Source of the DNA: Clostridiales bacterium UBA7568
GTDB lineage: Bacteria > Bacillota > Clostridia > Oscillospirales > CAG-272
DNA: 48,933 nt
Direction of reading: 5' to 3'
Assembly: GCA_002479075.1 (NCBI GenBank)
Contig: DLLG01000012.1
Span: 47,692-96,624 of the forward strand
Positions 41,794 through 48,933 of the stretch are shown here, piece after piece (the stretch's first letter is position 1; every line of letters begins with the position of its first letter). Made by a program: the position numbers and the translations under genes. Under the pieces are notes generated by a model, which saw nothing but the letters and a program-made list of their open reading frames with translations, had not been told where the DNA came from and did not search any database.

Positions 41794-41997
41794 TTATTTC
41801 TTTCCTTCAAGACGCTTCTTGAACTTATCGACACGCCCGCCGGAATCAACGAATTTCTGTTTTCCGGTATAGAAAGGATGGCATTTTGAGCAAATTTCAA
41901 CTTTGAAATCGCCCTTAGTCGATTTTGTCTGAATGACTTCGCCGCAAGCACATCTGACGGTTGCATCAACGTACTTAGGATGGATTCCCTCTTTCAT
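41794..41997 (-). CDS. rpmE: 50S ribosomal protein L31, zinc-type
   Basis: The ATG at 41997 gives 67 residues, MKEGIHPKYVDATV onward; a GTG two codons upstream is less likely. C16, C18, C36 and C39 form the zinc site, and CHPFYTGKQKFVDSGGRVDKF is the family signature. It has its own promoter (42036-42064) and terminator, and so forms a single-gene unit between sigE and hflX. Confidence 0.97.
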   Translation of the reverse strand: MKEGIHPKYVDATVRCACGEVIQTKSTKGDFKVEICSKCHPFYTGKQKFVDSGGRVDKFKKRLEGKK

Positions 41998-42035
41998 TTT
42001 CACACCTTCTCCCTTTCTAAATTCATAGCTTATTT

Positions 42036-42064
42036 AATATATCACACTCTTTATTTTTTTGCAA
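42036..42064 (-). promoter_or_regulatory. Sigma-A promoter of rpmE
   Basis: On the minus strand TTGCAA (42064-42059) lies 17 bp before TATATT (42041-42036), about 40 nt upstream of the rpmE start. Confidence 0.7.
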
Positions 42065-42093
42065 GTGTTTTTTCGATTTTTTTCGGATTTTTT

Positions 42094-42813
42094 TCAGATT
42101 TTGCTTTCAATCTGCTCTTTTAAGCGGTTTATCGTCTTTTTTTCAAGCCTTGATATATAAGATTGCGATATTCCGAGCGCATCCGCAACCTCTTTTTGCG
42201 TCATTTCCCGCCTTCCTCCGAGCCCGAACCTCAGTTCAATTATCTCCCTCTCCCGCTCTCCGAGAAGCGCAACCGCTTCTGCAATCGCACTCTTTTCCTC
42301 CTCGTCCTCAAGCCGCTTTCCGACGTTTTCCTCGTCGCTTCCGAGTATATCGGAGAGAAGCAGCTCGTTTCCGTCGCGATCCGAGCTGAGCGGCGCATCG
42401 AGCGAAAGTTCAAGCCGCTGATTCTGATTTTTTCTTATATACATAAGTATTTCGTTCTCAATACAACGGGAGGCGTATGTTGCGAGCTTGATGTTCTTAT
42501 CTGATCTGAACGTATTTGCCGCCTTTATCAGCCCGATTGTTCCGATGGAAACAAGGTCCTCAAGCCCGACGCCCGTGTTTTCAAACTTCCGCGCTATGTA
42601 AACAACGAGCCGCAGATTTCTTTCAACAAGGACTCTCCGCAGGCTTTCGTCCTCGTCAAGACGGGAAAGAATATCCGTTTCTTCTTCCGCCGTAAGCGGG
42701 GGAGGAAGAGTCTCCGCTCCGCCTATATAATGCACCTCGCCCAAAATGCCGAGCTTTCGCAAAAGCGAGCAAAATGCCTCTTTTATCCGCGACATTATTT
42801 TTGCAAAAAACAT
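42094..42813 (-). CDS. sigE: Sporulation sigma factor SigE (pro-sigma-E)
   Basis: The first mother-cell sigma factor. The ATG at 42813, with GAGGTGG at 7 nt, gives 239 residues, the same length as in Bacillus subtilis. The first about 25 residues (FFAKIMSRIKEAFCSLLRKLG) form the amphipathic pro-sequence, and the SpoIIGA cleavage region near GEVHYIGGAE follows. Region 2 (VYIARKFENTGVGLEDLVSIGTIGLIKA) and region 4 (EVADALGISQSYISRLEKK) are clear. It lies 16 nt after spoIIGA. A longer open frame upstream overlaps spoIIGA and is not used. Confidence 0.96.
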   Translation of the reverse strand: MFFAKIMSRIKEAFCSLLRKLGILGEVHYIGGAETLPPPLTAEEETDILSRLDEDESLRRVLVERNLRLVVYIARKFENTGVGLEDLVSIGTIGLIKAANTFRSDKNIKLATYASRCIENEILMYIRKNQNQRLELSLDAPLSSDRDGNELLLSDILGSDEENVGKRLEDEEEKSAIAEAVALLGEREREIIELRFGLGGRREMTQKEVADALGISQSYISRLEKKTINRLKEQIESKI

Positions 42814-42829
42814 ATCCTCTCCACCTCTT

Positions 42830-43699
42830 TTATATAAGTATTTTCGGAACGATACCGTCCGTCCCGCCAAAGTCGCAACCCGAAAAATCGACAGCAATGA
42901 GCGCTTTTTTTGCAAGCTCGCCACGCACGGTATCAATATAACAGAAATCGGGCACCGCCGCCGTGGCAGTTCCCTCCCCGTTTACCGAGGCAGACGGCAC
43001 AAAACGCAGTCTTTTCATCGTTTCAATGCTCGCGCATACGCCTTTTTCTTTCATAGCCGAAAGTATTTCGGAAGGAAAAACTTTGCAGGCAACCTCGTTC
43101 TTCAAAAATATGACCGGCGTCCCCGTGATTGGCTCCGCGAGCAGATTTCCGCTATCGACAAGGCACCTCGCCTCCGCAGTCCTGCCCCCGAAGCCGATTC
43201 TTATATTTACGCTCTCCGCCGAGCTTTTTCTTGATATGATGCGCCCGCAGATATACGTCGCAAGCGCGGCGGCTCCCGCCGCAAGACCGAAAGCCCATAT
43301 CGGTATATCACCAAACACCGTTGCGATGCTGCCGCCTATCGAAATATACCCCGTATACCTTCCGAGCCTTGAATATATAGCAGTCATCACCCCGCCAAGA
43401 AGCATCCCGACGCCGTAAAACAGCAGACACGAGACAAGCGTCGCAGGCATACATTTTTTCCTGTGAAACGCCGCAAGGCACATAAGAAGCGCGCAAACAG
43501 CGTTTGCCAACACGAGGAGCACCCCGTCAAACGGGAAAAAGAGCGAAGCAACGCCGTACACCCCGCCAAACGTCGCCGAGGCGAGCAGTCGCCATTTATT
43601 CATTTTCAGATGCAATATTTTCCCCGTTATGAAAAGCGAGAGAAAGTCCATTGAGAAGTTTATAAGAAACAATACGTCGCCGTATATTTCTTCCGTCAT
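42830..43699 (-). CDS. spoIIGA: Sporulation aspartic protease SpoIIGA (pro-sigma-E processing)
   Basis: A membrane protease that cleaves pro-sigma-E after a signal from the forespore (SpoIIR). The 289-residue protein has five to six hydrophobic segments in the first 150 residues and a C-terminal aspartic-protease half with VDSGN (181-185, catalytic D182). The conserved opening IYGDVLFLINFSMDFLSLF is present. It is directly followed by sigE, the standard spoIIG arrangement. Confidence 0.96.
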   Translation of the reverse strand: MTEEIYGDVLFLINFSMDFLSLFITGKILHLKMNKWRLLASATFGGVYGVASLFFPFDGVLLVLANAVCALLMCLAAFHRKKCMPATLVSCLLFYGVGMLLGGVMTAIYSRLGRYTGYISIGGSIATVFGDIPIWAFGLAAGAAALATYICGRIISRKSSAESVNIRIGFGGRTAEARCLVDSGNLLAEPITGTPVIFLKNEVACKVFPSEILSAMKEKGVCASIETMKRLRFVPSASVNGEGTATAAVPDFCYIDTVRGELAKKALIAVDFSGCDFGGTDGIVPKILI

Positions 43700-43726
43700 C
43701 GCCTTCGCCCCCTGTCCTTTTTTCTA

Positions 43727-43760
43727 ATTATAAACCCTGTCCGGGCAAATAATTTGTCAC
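43727..43760 (-). promoter_or_regulatory. spoIIG promoter with 22-bp spacing and possible Spo0A box
   Basis: On the minus strand GTGACA (43760-43755) lies 22 bp before a perfect TATAAT (43732-43727). The Bacillus subtilis spoIIG promoter has the same unusual 22-bp spacing and needs Spo0A. The plus-strand ATTTGTCACAA (43752-43762 region) resembles the Spo0A-box core TTTGTCGAA. The site is inferred by analogy. Confidence 0.5.
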
Positions 43761-43780
43761 AATAAAGGGCACGAAAACAA

Positions 43781-43811
43781 AAAAACGCACGGATATTTTC
43801 CGTGCGTTTTT
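43781..43811. terminator. Terminator between the PLP-enzyme gene and spoIIGA
   Basis: AAAAACGCACGGA (43781-43793) pairs with TCCGTGCGTTTTT (43799-43811) around a 5-nt loop. On the minus strand it follows the stop of the gene at 43834-45081; T-rich flanks on both sides allow bidirectional action. Confidence 0.85.
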
Positions 43812-43833
43812 CATAATTATTTATTTTCGGTAT

Positions 43834-45081
43834 TTATTCCCCCAGCAGGCATTTAGCCGCTTTGAGAATGGCATATCTTCCGCTTTCAAACGTCAGTCCG
43901 CCCTGGAAATACGCCGTATACGGCTCGCGGAGAGGTCCGTCCGCCGAGATTTCGATCGACGAGCCGGAAACAAATGCTCCCGCCGCCATAATGACCTCGT
44001 CCGCATAGCCGGGCATTGCCCAAGGCTCTGGCGTTACGAAGGCGTCAACAGGAGAGCCCGCCTGTATGCCCCTGCAAAATGCGCAGAGCCCCTCGGGCGT
44101 GCCGAGAGTGACCGTCTGGATTATATCGTGGCGCGCGCAGTCATATGACGGAGAAACCTCATAGCCGAGAGCGGAGAAAACGTATGAAGCATATGCCGCC
44201 GTTTTTTTCGCCTGCGCAACGACGTGCGGTGCAAGGAAAAATCCCCTGAAAAGATTGCGGTTTTCGCCGATCGTCGCGCCGACCTCCGTCCCTATTCCGA
44301 CAGTTGTCAGCCTGTATGAGATTAGCTCGACAGCCTTTGCCGTCCCCGCAACATACCCGCCGCAGTTTGCCATACCGCCACCGGGGTTTTTTATAAGCGA
44401 GCCGACTATGACGTCAGCTCCGAAGTCCGTCGGCTCTTTTTCGTCGCAGAATTCGCCGTAGCAGTTGTCAACGACGACATAAGCCCCCGACCTTTCGTGA
44501 CAAAAGCGCACCATCTCCCCGATCTCCTCCGAGGAAAACGTCGGGCGGATGCCGTAGCCCTTGGATCTCTGAATGAATATGACCTTTATTTTCTCGCCGT
44601 ACTTTGCAATCTTTTCTTCAACCGAGGGATAATCTATGCCGCCCTCGCACAGTTCTGTTTCGTCGTATCCGACGCCGAAATCGGCGAGGGAGCCTGTGCC
44701 GTCGTGCGTTCTGTCGCCAATGACGTCCGAAAGCGTGTCATACGGACGACCGGTTATCGAAAGCATTATGTCGCCCGGACGGAGCAGGCCGAAAAGCGCA
44801 ATCGATATTGCGTGCGTACCGTTTACGATACTGTGCCGGCAGAAAGCTGCCTCCGCTCCGAAAACATCCGCATATATTCTGTCAAGCGCATCCCTGCCGT
44901 TGTCAGTATAGCCGTAGCCGGTCGATCCGGCAAACATTGAGTCGGAGACGCGGTGCTTTGCAAACGAGCAGAGCACCTTCTCCGTATTTTCCGCGGAAAT
45001 TCTGTCAAAATCCGCAAAGACGGGCGCAAGCGCCTTCAGCGCCGCATCGTCGATCTCTTTTAACTTCTTTGAAAGTTCCAT
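43834..45081 (-). CDS. Methionine gamma-lyase family PLP enzyme (YnbB / aluminium-resistance family)
   Basis: A 415-residue PLP-dependent enzyme of the fold-type I group annotated as methionine gamma-lyase family or aluminium-resistance protein. The PLP lysine is K231 in SLIKNPGGG, and the cofactor-binding Asp is D205 in VVDNCYGE. The N-terminal HRVSDSMFAGSTGYGYTDNGRD is characteristic of the family. The true substrate is not known. It is 19 nt after murD and probably in the same transcript. Confidence 0.9.
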   Translation of the reverse strand: MELSKKLKEIDDAALKALAPVFADFDRISAENTEKVLCSFAKHRVSDSMFAGSTGYGYTDNGRDALDRIYADVFGAEAAFCRHSIVNGTHAISIALFGLLRPGDIMLSITGRPYDTLSDVIGDRTHDGTGSLADFGVGYDETELCEGGIDYPSVEEKIAKYGEKIKVIFIQRSKGYGIRPTFSSEEIGEMVRFCHERSGAYVVVDNCYGEFCDEKEPTDFGADVIVGSLIKNPGGGMANCGGYVAGTAKAVELISYRLTTVGIGTEVGATIGENRNLFRGFFLAPHVVAQAKKTAAYASYVFSALGYEVSPSYDCARHDIIQTVTLGTPEGLCAFCRGIQAGSPVDAFVTPEPWAMPGYADEVIMAAGAFVSGSSIEISADGPLREPYTAYFQGGLTFESGRYAILKAAKCLLGE

Positions 45082-45100
45082 CTTTTTATCCTTCCGTTTT

Positions 45101-46516
45101 TCAGAGATTTCTGACTATGTCGCAGAAAAAGTCGCCGCGTTTTTCAAAATTGCGGAAGCTGTCAAAGCTCGCTGCCGCCGGAGAAAGCAGAACAATGTCG
45201 CCCTCCTCCGCAAAGCCCGCCGCCGCGCGGACAGCCTTTTCAAAATCTCTTTCATATATGTATTTTTTATAGCCGACGGTATCAAAAAGCTCCGCAAGGC
45301 GGACGCCTGTCGTCCCCGTCAGCACTATGTATTTCGCCCTTTTTTCAAGCTCTGCCGCAAGGGTATCCATTGGCAGGTTCTTGTCCGACCCTCCGCAGAT
45401 GACTATCGGCGGTTTTTCAAACGACCGAAGCGCCGCAAGAGTCCTCGTCGGCGTTGTGTCTATTGAGCTGTTATAAAACTTTACGCCGTTTTTCGTGCAC
45501 ACCTCTTCGATTCTGTGTCGCACTCCGGCAAAGTCTCCCGCAACCCTGCGCACAGTCCCGTCCGAAACAAGACCGTCCAAAGCGGAGATCGCCGCCATAT
45601 AATTTTCAACGTTGTGCAGTCCGACAAGGCGGATGTCCGAGCGGGACATAACCTTTCTCGTCTCCCCCGAAAAACGGGCAAAAACATCGTCTCCGGAAAG
45701 CCAGACGGCGTCTCCCTCAGGATCACCCTTTGAAGAAAACAACACAACCTGCGCCATTGCGCGGGAGCGAAAATCATCTGTATACCCGTCACAGGCGTTG
45801 AGCACAAGCCTGCAATCTTTATCCTGATGAGCAAATATATTCGCCTTGCTTTCGGCATATTCGGTCATATCCCTGTGCCAGTTCAGGTGATTCGGGGATA
45901 TATTCGTTATTACGGCGCGATACGGCGCAAAGCTCATTCTGTGAAGCTGGAAACTGGAAAGTTCGAGAACGGCAAAGTCGCAGGCGCGCATTTCGGCGAC
46001 TTTCGGAAGAAGTGGCGTGCCGATGTTCCCGCCGAGGAATACTTTCTTCTCCGTGTTTTCCGCCTCTGCGGAGAGCATTTTATAAATCAGGGTTGTAGTT
46101 GTCGTTTTTCCGTCGCTACCCGTAACGGCAATTATTTTGCAGGGGCAGAGATTGCAGAAAAGCTCCGCCTCCGATGTCAGAACCGAGCCGCTTTCCTCCG
46201 CCCGCAGAAATTCGGGCAGATCGGAGCGTATCCCGGGCGTTTTTATGATGACGTTATCGCAAAGTTCCGAGAGATAATCATCTCCGAAGCGCATACCGAC
46301 GCCCTTTTCGGAAAGTATCGGCGCGACTCTCTCAACCCTGCCGCCTTCTCCGTCCGGCGTGTAGGTAGGGTCGGGATTTTTGTCTCTGACGGTCAGAGTT
46401 GCACCGTAGGAAAGCAGCATATCGACGCACGACATATTGCTTATCCCCGCTCCGACAAGCGAGACGGTCTTCCCTTTTATAAATTCTTTGAATTTTTCAA
46501 GCTTTTCATTTGTCAT
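45101..46516 (-). CDS. murD: UDP-N-acetylmuramoylalanine-D-glutamate ligase
   Basis: Adds D-glutamate to the peptidoglycan precursor UDP-MurNAc-L-Ala in the cytoplasm. The 471-residue protein has a Rossmann N-terminal domain (GKTVSLVGAGISNMS), the ATP-binding GSDGKTTT at 133-140, the central domain with NISPNHLNWH, and a C-terminal domain with RHRIEEV and YNSSIDTTPTRT (the usual motif is YNDSKATN). The substitution of SIDTTP for SKATN is a small departure. It overlaps rsmA by 4 nt. It lies outside a cell-division cluster. Confidence 0.94.
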   Translation of the reverse strand: MTNEKLEKFKEFIKGKTVSLVGAGISNMSCVDMLLSYGATLTVRDKNPDPTYTPDGEGGRVERVAPILSEKGVGMRFGDDYLSELCDNVIIKTPGIRSDLPEFLRAEESGSVLTSEAELFCNLCPCKIIAVTGSDGKTTTTTLIYKMLSAEAENTEKKVFLGGNIGTPLLPKVAEMRACDFAVLELSSFQLHRMSFAPYRAVITNISPNHLNWHRDMTEYAESKANIFAHQDKDCRLVLNACDGYTDDFRSRAMAQVVLFSSKGDPEGDAVWLSGDDVFARFSGETRKVMSRSDIRLVGLHNVENYMAAISALDGLVSDGTVRRVAGDFAGVRHRIEEVCTKNGVKFYNSSIDTTPTRTLAALRSFEKPPIVICGGSDKNLPMDTLAAELEKRAKYIVLTGTTGVRLAELFDTVGYKKYIYERDFEKAVRAAAGFAEEGDIVLLSPAAASFDSFRNFEKRGDFFCDIVRNL

Positions 46517-47364
46517 AGCGGCAAAATATCGGAAAGCGCAGCATATTCTGAAAGCCCGAGCCTTTCCCCGCGGACGTCTGCCGGAAGCCCGAGCGAGACG
46601 AGTGCGCTTTCAATATCCTCCTTGCTGTATTTTGATGAAACCGCCCTGACCGCATTTGAGAATGTCTTTCTTCTCTGCGCAAACGCCGCGCGGATAAGCG
46701 CGAACATATTGTCGACCGAAACGGGCGAAACAGGCGGATTTTCCCTTATCTTCATCCTGACGACGGCAGAGGTAACCTTCGGGGGCGGGATAAAGTTGCC
46801 GGCAGAGACCGTAAAGCATTTCTTCGCCTCCGCTTTATAGTCAACAGCAAGCGTTATCGCGCCGAAGTCCGCCGTTCCGGGAGCGGAACAAAGCCTATCC
46901 GCAACCTCCTTCTGTATCATAACGACTATCGATTCAAACACCTCCGAAGCGTCAAGCAGGCGCATTATAACGGGCGACGTTATGTAGTAAGGCAGATTTG
47001 CGCAGACGGAAACCTTCTCTCCGGGAAACTTCTCCCGCACAAGGGCGACGAAATCGACCTTCATAGCATCCGCCTCGATTATTTCAAGATTTTCGTATTC
47101 GCCAAGCGCCTCCGAGAGAAGCGGGATAAGGTCGCTGTCAACTTCGATCGCAAGCACCTTTTTATACATTTTGCAGAGCTCCGCCGTCATCGCGCCGACG
47201 CCGGGCCCGATCTCTATGACGCACCTGTCCTCATCTCCGCAAAGGTCAGCTATATCGTAGACGACATTCGCATTTGCGAGGAAGTTCTGCCCTCTGCCCT
47301 TTTTCGGGGCAAGACCGTATTTATCAAGAAGCCTTTTAACCTCTCCGCGGTCTGTTAAATTCAT
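46513..47364 (-). CDS. rsmA: 16S rRNA dimethyladenosine transferase (KsgA)
   Basis: Dimethylates two adenosines near the 3' end of 16S rRNA. The 283-residue enzyme has the QNFLANANVV opening, the SAM site EIGPGVGAMT (51-60), the acidic EVDSDL loop, and the catalytic NLPYY at 123-127. Start and length are normal. murD overlaps it by 4 nt. The upstream region also carries the divergent tRNA promoter at 47403-47431. Confidence 0.97.
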   Translation of the reverse strand: MNLTDRGEVKRLLDKYGLAPKKGRGQNFLANANVVYDIADLCGDEDRCVIEIGPGVGAMTAELCKMYKKVLAIEVDSDLIPLLSEALGEYENLEIIEADAMKVDFVALVREKFPGEKVSVCANLPYYITSPVIMRLLDASEVFESIVVMIQKEVADRLCSAPGTADFGAITLAVDYKAEAKKCFTVSAGNFIPPPKVTSAVVRMKIRENPPVSPVSVDNMFALIRAAFAQRRKTFSNAVRAVSSKYSKEDIESALVSLGLPADVRGERLGLSEYAALSDILPL

Positions 47365-47402
47365 ACGTCCGATTTCCTTTCAAAAAATAATTCAAAAAAA
47401 TA

Positions 47403-47431
47403 TTGACAAAACGCTCTGTTTATGATAAACT
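47403..47431 (+). promoter_or_regulatory. Promoter of the tRNA-Thr/tRNA-Gly unit
   Basis: TTGACA (47403-47408), 17-bp spacer, TAAACT (47426-47431). Transcription would start about 16 nt before tRNA-Thr. Confidence 0.75.
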
Positions 47432-47453
47432 TTAATACGCTTCGAAAAGCAAT

Positions 47454-47529
47454 GCTAATGTGGCTCAGTCGGTAGAGCAGTTGATTCGTAATCAACAGGT
47501 CATGGGTTCGAGTCCCATCATTAGCTCCA
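47454..47529 (+). tRNA. tRNA-Thr (anticodon CGT)
   Basis: Acceptor GCTAATG/CATTAGC, anticodon stem GTTGA/TCAAC with loop TTCGTAA (anticodon CGT), T arm GGGTTCGAGTCCC, encoded CCA at 47527-47529. The cloverleaf is complete. Confidence 0.97.
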
Positions 47530-47530
47530 A

Positions 47531-47555
47531 AGGCTCGGTTTCTCCGGGCTTTTTT
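47531..47555 (+). terminator. Terminator-like hairpin between tRNA-Thr and tRNA-Gly
   Basis: GCTCGG (47533-47538) pairs with CCGGGC (47544-47549), with one G-U pair, followed by six T. It may reduce read-through from tRNA-Thr into tRNA-Gly, or act as a processing site. Confidence 0.6.
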
Positions 47556-47556
47556 C

Positions 47557-47630
47557 GCAGATGTAGTTCAATGGTAGAATATCAGCTTCCCAAGCTGACT
47601 ACGCGGGTCCGATTCCCGTCATCTGCTCCA
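47557..47630 (+). tRNA. tRNA-Gly (anticodon CCC)
   Basis: Acceptor GCAGATG/CATCTGC, anticodon stem TCAGC/GCTGA with loop TTCCCAA (anticodon CCC), T arm with TCCGATT loop, encoded CCA at 47628-47630. The last 22 nt reappear as a duplicate at 47835-47856. Confidence 0.97.
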
Positions 47631-47637
47631 AAAAATG

Positions 47638-47664
47638 AAAGTCGCTTCGGCGGCTTTTATTTTT
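47638..47664 (+). terminator. Terminator after tRNA-Gly
   Basis: AAAGTCGC (47638-47645) pairs with GCGGCTTT (47650-47657) closing a TTCG tetraloop, followed by a T-rich tract. A near copy follows the duplicated tRNA end at 47864-47886. Confidence 0.85.
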
Positions 47665-47683
47665 TCTTTGGCGGGAAGCGGAG

Positions 47684-47834
47684 AAGGCGGTAGTGAATGA
47701 CAGCCTTTGACGCAGCGAAGCGGCACGAGGGTAATGAATGACAGCCTTAGACGGCTATCAGAACCCGAGTGTGACCGAGCGGTAGCGAGAACTGTCAGAG
47801 CCGCCGATGACCGAGCGGCGTCGAGCCGCGAGAA
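47684..47834 (+). repeat. tRNA-linked structured repeat, copies 2 and 3, nested
   Basis: The words TAGTGAATGACAG (47691-47703) and TAATGAATGACAG (47732-47744) occur, each followed by stem partners, and GCGAGAA occurs at 47785-47791 and 47828-47834. The simplest reading is an outer element (GGCGG...CCGCC, GACAG...CTGTC) interrupted by an inner one (GACAGCC/GGCTATC). The outer copy ends exactly where the duplicated tRNA-Gly 3' end begins. No protein gene is credible here. Confidence 0.7.
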
Positions 47835-47886
47835 CCGATTCCCGTCATCTGCTCCAAAAACGGAAGTCGCTTCGGCGGCTTTTTTC
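47835..47886 (+). pseudogene. Duplicated 3' end of tRNA-Gly with its terminator
   Basis: Positions 47835-47856 are identical to 47609-47630 (T loop to CCA of tRNA-Gly), and the TTCG-loop terminator is repeated at 47864-47881. The 5' two thirds of a tRNA are missing and are replaced by the structured repeat. It is a tRNA remnant, not a functional tRNA. Confidence 0.85.
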
Positions 47887-47975
47887 TTTTTGCTGATGTA
47901 ACCGTCATTTCAAGCAAGTATTATATCACCGCGCGCACGGTTAGTCAATGAAAATCTTCCGTTTTCGCCCCAAAA

Positions 47976-48488
47976 CTATCTCGCCGTTCCGAGAAGCTCG
48001 GAGAATATCTTTATGTGGTGCTCCTCGTCGAGAATTATGCGCCGCAGCATCTCCCGGATACAACTGTCATCGATGCGGCGGATGAGATCTCTGTACATAG
48101 CAATCGCCGCCTTTTCTCCCGCTATCCCCGCACGCAGAACTCTATCAGGCGAGGTCTGATAATTGACCTTCGACGCATCAAAGCACCCGCGCCTTTGCAT
48201 ATCACAGAATTTCGGGTCTCCGCCGAGCTTATATATCAGCTCGCCGAGGATCTCAAGATGACGCATCTCCGTCATCGAAACGCAGGAAAGCACGGCAGAA
48301 AGCTGTGCCGGCTCGGCATTCTCCGTAACTATGTGCCCGTATGTATATTGAAGTATTGCGGAGAGCTCCCCTCCGTCGCCCGCATACGCAGTCGACAGAA
48401 GTCTTGCATAATTTGCGTTCGGTGCGGAAACACACACCTCCGGATACGGAAGCGGCAGGTTGCACGCGGTTCTGAGTTTTCCGTTCAA
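47976..48488 (-). CDS. Ferritin-like di-iron protein
   Basis: With the TTG at 48488 (AAGGAG 8 nt upstream) the protein has 170 residues; the open frame continues upstream without a better start. Four helices are predicted, carrying the ferritin-like metal motifs ELSAILQYTYGHIV, EMRHLEILGEL (ExxH) and EEHHIKIF (ExxH). Similar to rubrerythrin/CotJC-like proteins of spore formers, which would act in oxidant defence or spore coat, but this cannot be decided here. CATAGAAT at 48518-48511 on the minus strand resembles a sigma-E or sigma-K -10 element, without a clear -35. Confidence 0.75.
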   Translation of the reverse strand: MNGKLRTACNLPLPYPEVCVSAPNANYARLLSTAYAGDGGELSAILQYTYGHIVTENAEPAQLSAVLSCVSMTEMRHLEILGELIYKLGGDPKFCDMQRRGCFDASKVNYQTSPDRVLRAGIAGEKAAIAMYRDLIRRIDDSCIREMLRRIILDEEHHIKIFSELLGTAR

Positions 48489-48618
48489 AATATCAGCTCC
48501 TTTTATTTTTATTCTATGCCATTTTATGAAAGACAACAGGATTTGACACACATCCGCGGTGTTCCCCTCCCGCCCCGAAAACGGATGCGGGAATTTTTTC
48601 AAAAACGTGCAGGAATTA

Positions 48619-48647
48619 TTGACAAACAACCGTTTATCCTATATAAT
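48619..48647 (+). promoter_or_regulatory. Near-consensus sigma-A promoter
   Basis: TTGACA (48619-48624), 17-bp spacer, TATAAT (48642-48647). Both boxes match the consensus fully. It drives the leader and the truncated gene at the window edge. Confidence 0.9.
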
Positions 48648-48654
48648 TTATTTG

Positions 48655-48926
48655 TGGAAAATGCTATATTTCCGCTGTTTTGCGGAAAAGCGGGCGAATA
48701 GAAGCCGGGCGATGCGCTTTCAGTTCTTACCTGTGTGCATTTTTCCGACAAATGACGCTTTTATAATGTTCATTCTATCAACATTTTGCACAAGCGGGGG
48801 GAACAGCCGTTTCAGGCTGGATACGTTTGCGCAAGCAATTAAGCGGGACATCTCTTTTCTGCCGACGCAGGAGATGTTCTTTGTCCCGGCGTCGGCAAAA
48901 ACAATTCCATAAAGGAGAAAAAGACA
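48655..48926 (+). ncRNA. Structured 5' leader of about 270 nt, type unknown
   Basis: Between the promoter and the ATG at 48927 several hairpins are visible: TTTCCGC/GCGGAAA (48669-48687 region), ATGCGC/GTGCAT (48712-48717, 48735-48740, followed by TTTT), and AGCC/GGCT. Near the 3' end GGGACA/TGTCCC, ACATCTC/GAGATGT and GCCGACGC/GCGTCGGC are partly exclusive pairings, a pattern typical of regulatory leaders. I do not recognise a known riboswitch or ribosomal-protein leader. The long open frame across it is probably not a gene. Confidence 0.55.
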
Positions 48927-48933
48927 ATGAAAA
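48927..48933 (+). CDS. Start of a gene cut by the window end
   Basis: AAAGGAGAAAAAGACA precedes an ATG AAA at the very end of the window, a strong ribosome binding site. Only the first two codons are visible, so nothing can be said about the product. Confidence 0.7.

Noticed and set aside
42814..42936. 41-residue extension of SigE upstream of 42813
   Set aside because: It lies inside spoIIGA in another frame; the chosen start gives the exact length of known SigE and has a ribosome binding site.
47460..47901. Plus-strand frames over the tRNA genes and the repeat
   Set aside because: They translate tRNA and hairpin sequence and are typical of false small proteins next to tRNAs.
48570..48604. 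CCCGC/GCGGG hairpin with T tract as terminator of a plus-strand RNA
   Set aside because: No promoter or gene on the plus strand leads into it, so the hairpin alone is not enough for a call.
48559..48912. 117-residue frame over the right-edge leader
   Set aside because: It crosses the promoter at 48619-48647 and the leader hairpins, and its start lacks a ribosome binding site.

Overview
The window reads as chromosomal DNA of an endospore-forming member of the Clostridia (Bacillota), probably an uncultured gut-type lineage. The evidence is a Gram-positive S10-spc-alpha ribosomal cluster with zinc-type S4, S14, L31 and L36, a NusA without C-terminal repeats, a dnaG-rpoD pair, and sporulation loci: the complete spoIIIA operon, spoIIGA-sigE and a very small spoVM. 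Most genes lie on the minus strand. No rRNA, CRISPR array, transposase or phage gene was seen.

Layout by coordinate. 1-6900: rimP-nusA-rnpM-ylxQ-infB operon (minus), starting from a TTGCAA-17-TATAAT promoter with a leader hairpin and ending, unusually, in a glycosidase-like gene coupled to infB. 7011-7094: spoVM (plus, 27 codons) in the gap before the ribosomal cluster. 7199-23170: rpsJ to rplQ, 30 genes (minus), from an extended -10 promoter with a terminator-like hairpin in the leader. 23353-24550: a TSCPD protein, an amidohydrolase and tRNA-Arg(CCG) (plus). 24550-27130: accessory stretch with a structured tRNA-flanking repeat, a DNA-binding/kinase-like fusion gene, and a two-gene islet bounded by 71-bp direct repeats that copy the 3' end of spoIIIAH. 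27129-31876: spoIIIAA-AH (minus). 31998-35231: a very large solute-binding-like lipoprotein. 35517-39685: rpoD, dnaG and dgt. 39779-42003: YigZ-family gene, hflX and rpmE. 42094-43760: spoIIGA-sigE with a promoter-like element of 22-bp spacing. 43834-47364: a PLP enzyme, murD and rsmA. 47403-47890: tRNA-Thr(CGT) and tRNA-Gly(CCC), followed by two more copies of the structured repeat and a duplicated tRNA-Gly 3' end. 47976-48488: a ferritin-like protein. 48619-48933: a near-consensus promoter and a structured leader of about 270 nt running into a gene cut off by the window end.

How it works together. The transcription and translation genes form two large growth-related operons, each with a leader hairpin that could attenuate transcription. 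The sporulation genes describe one mother-cell program: SpoIIGA activates pro-sigma-E, sigma-E would drive spoIIIA and spoVM, the SpoIIIA proteins build the channel to the forespore, and SpoVM anchors the coat. The most unusual features are the tRNA-linked structured repeat family, the spoIIIAH-linked islet, the HTH/degenerate-kinase fusion with an internal ribosome binding site, and the unidentified leader at the right edge.
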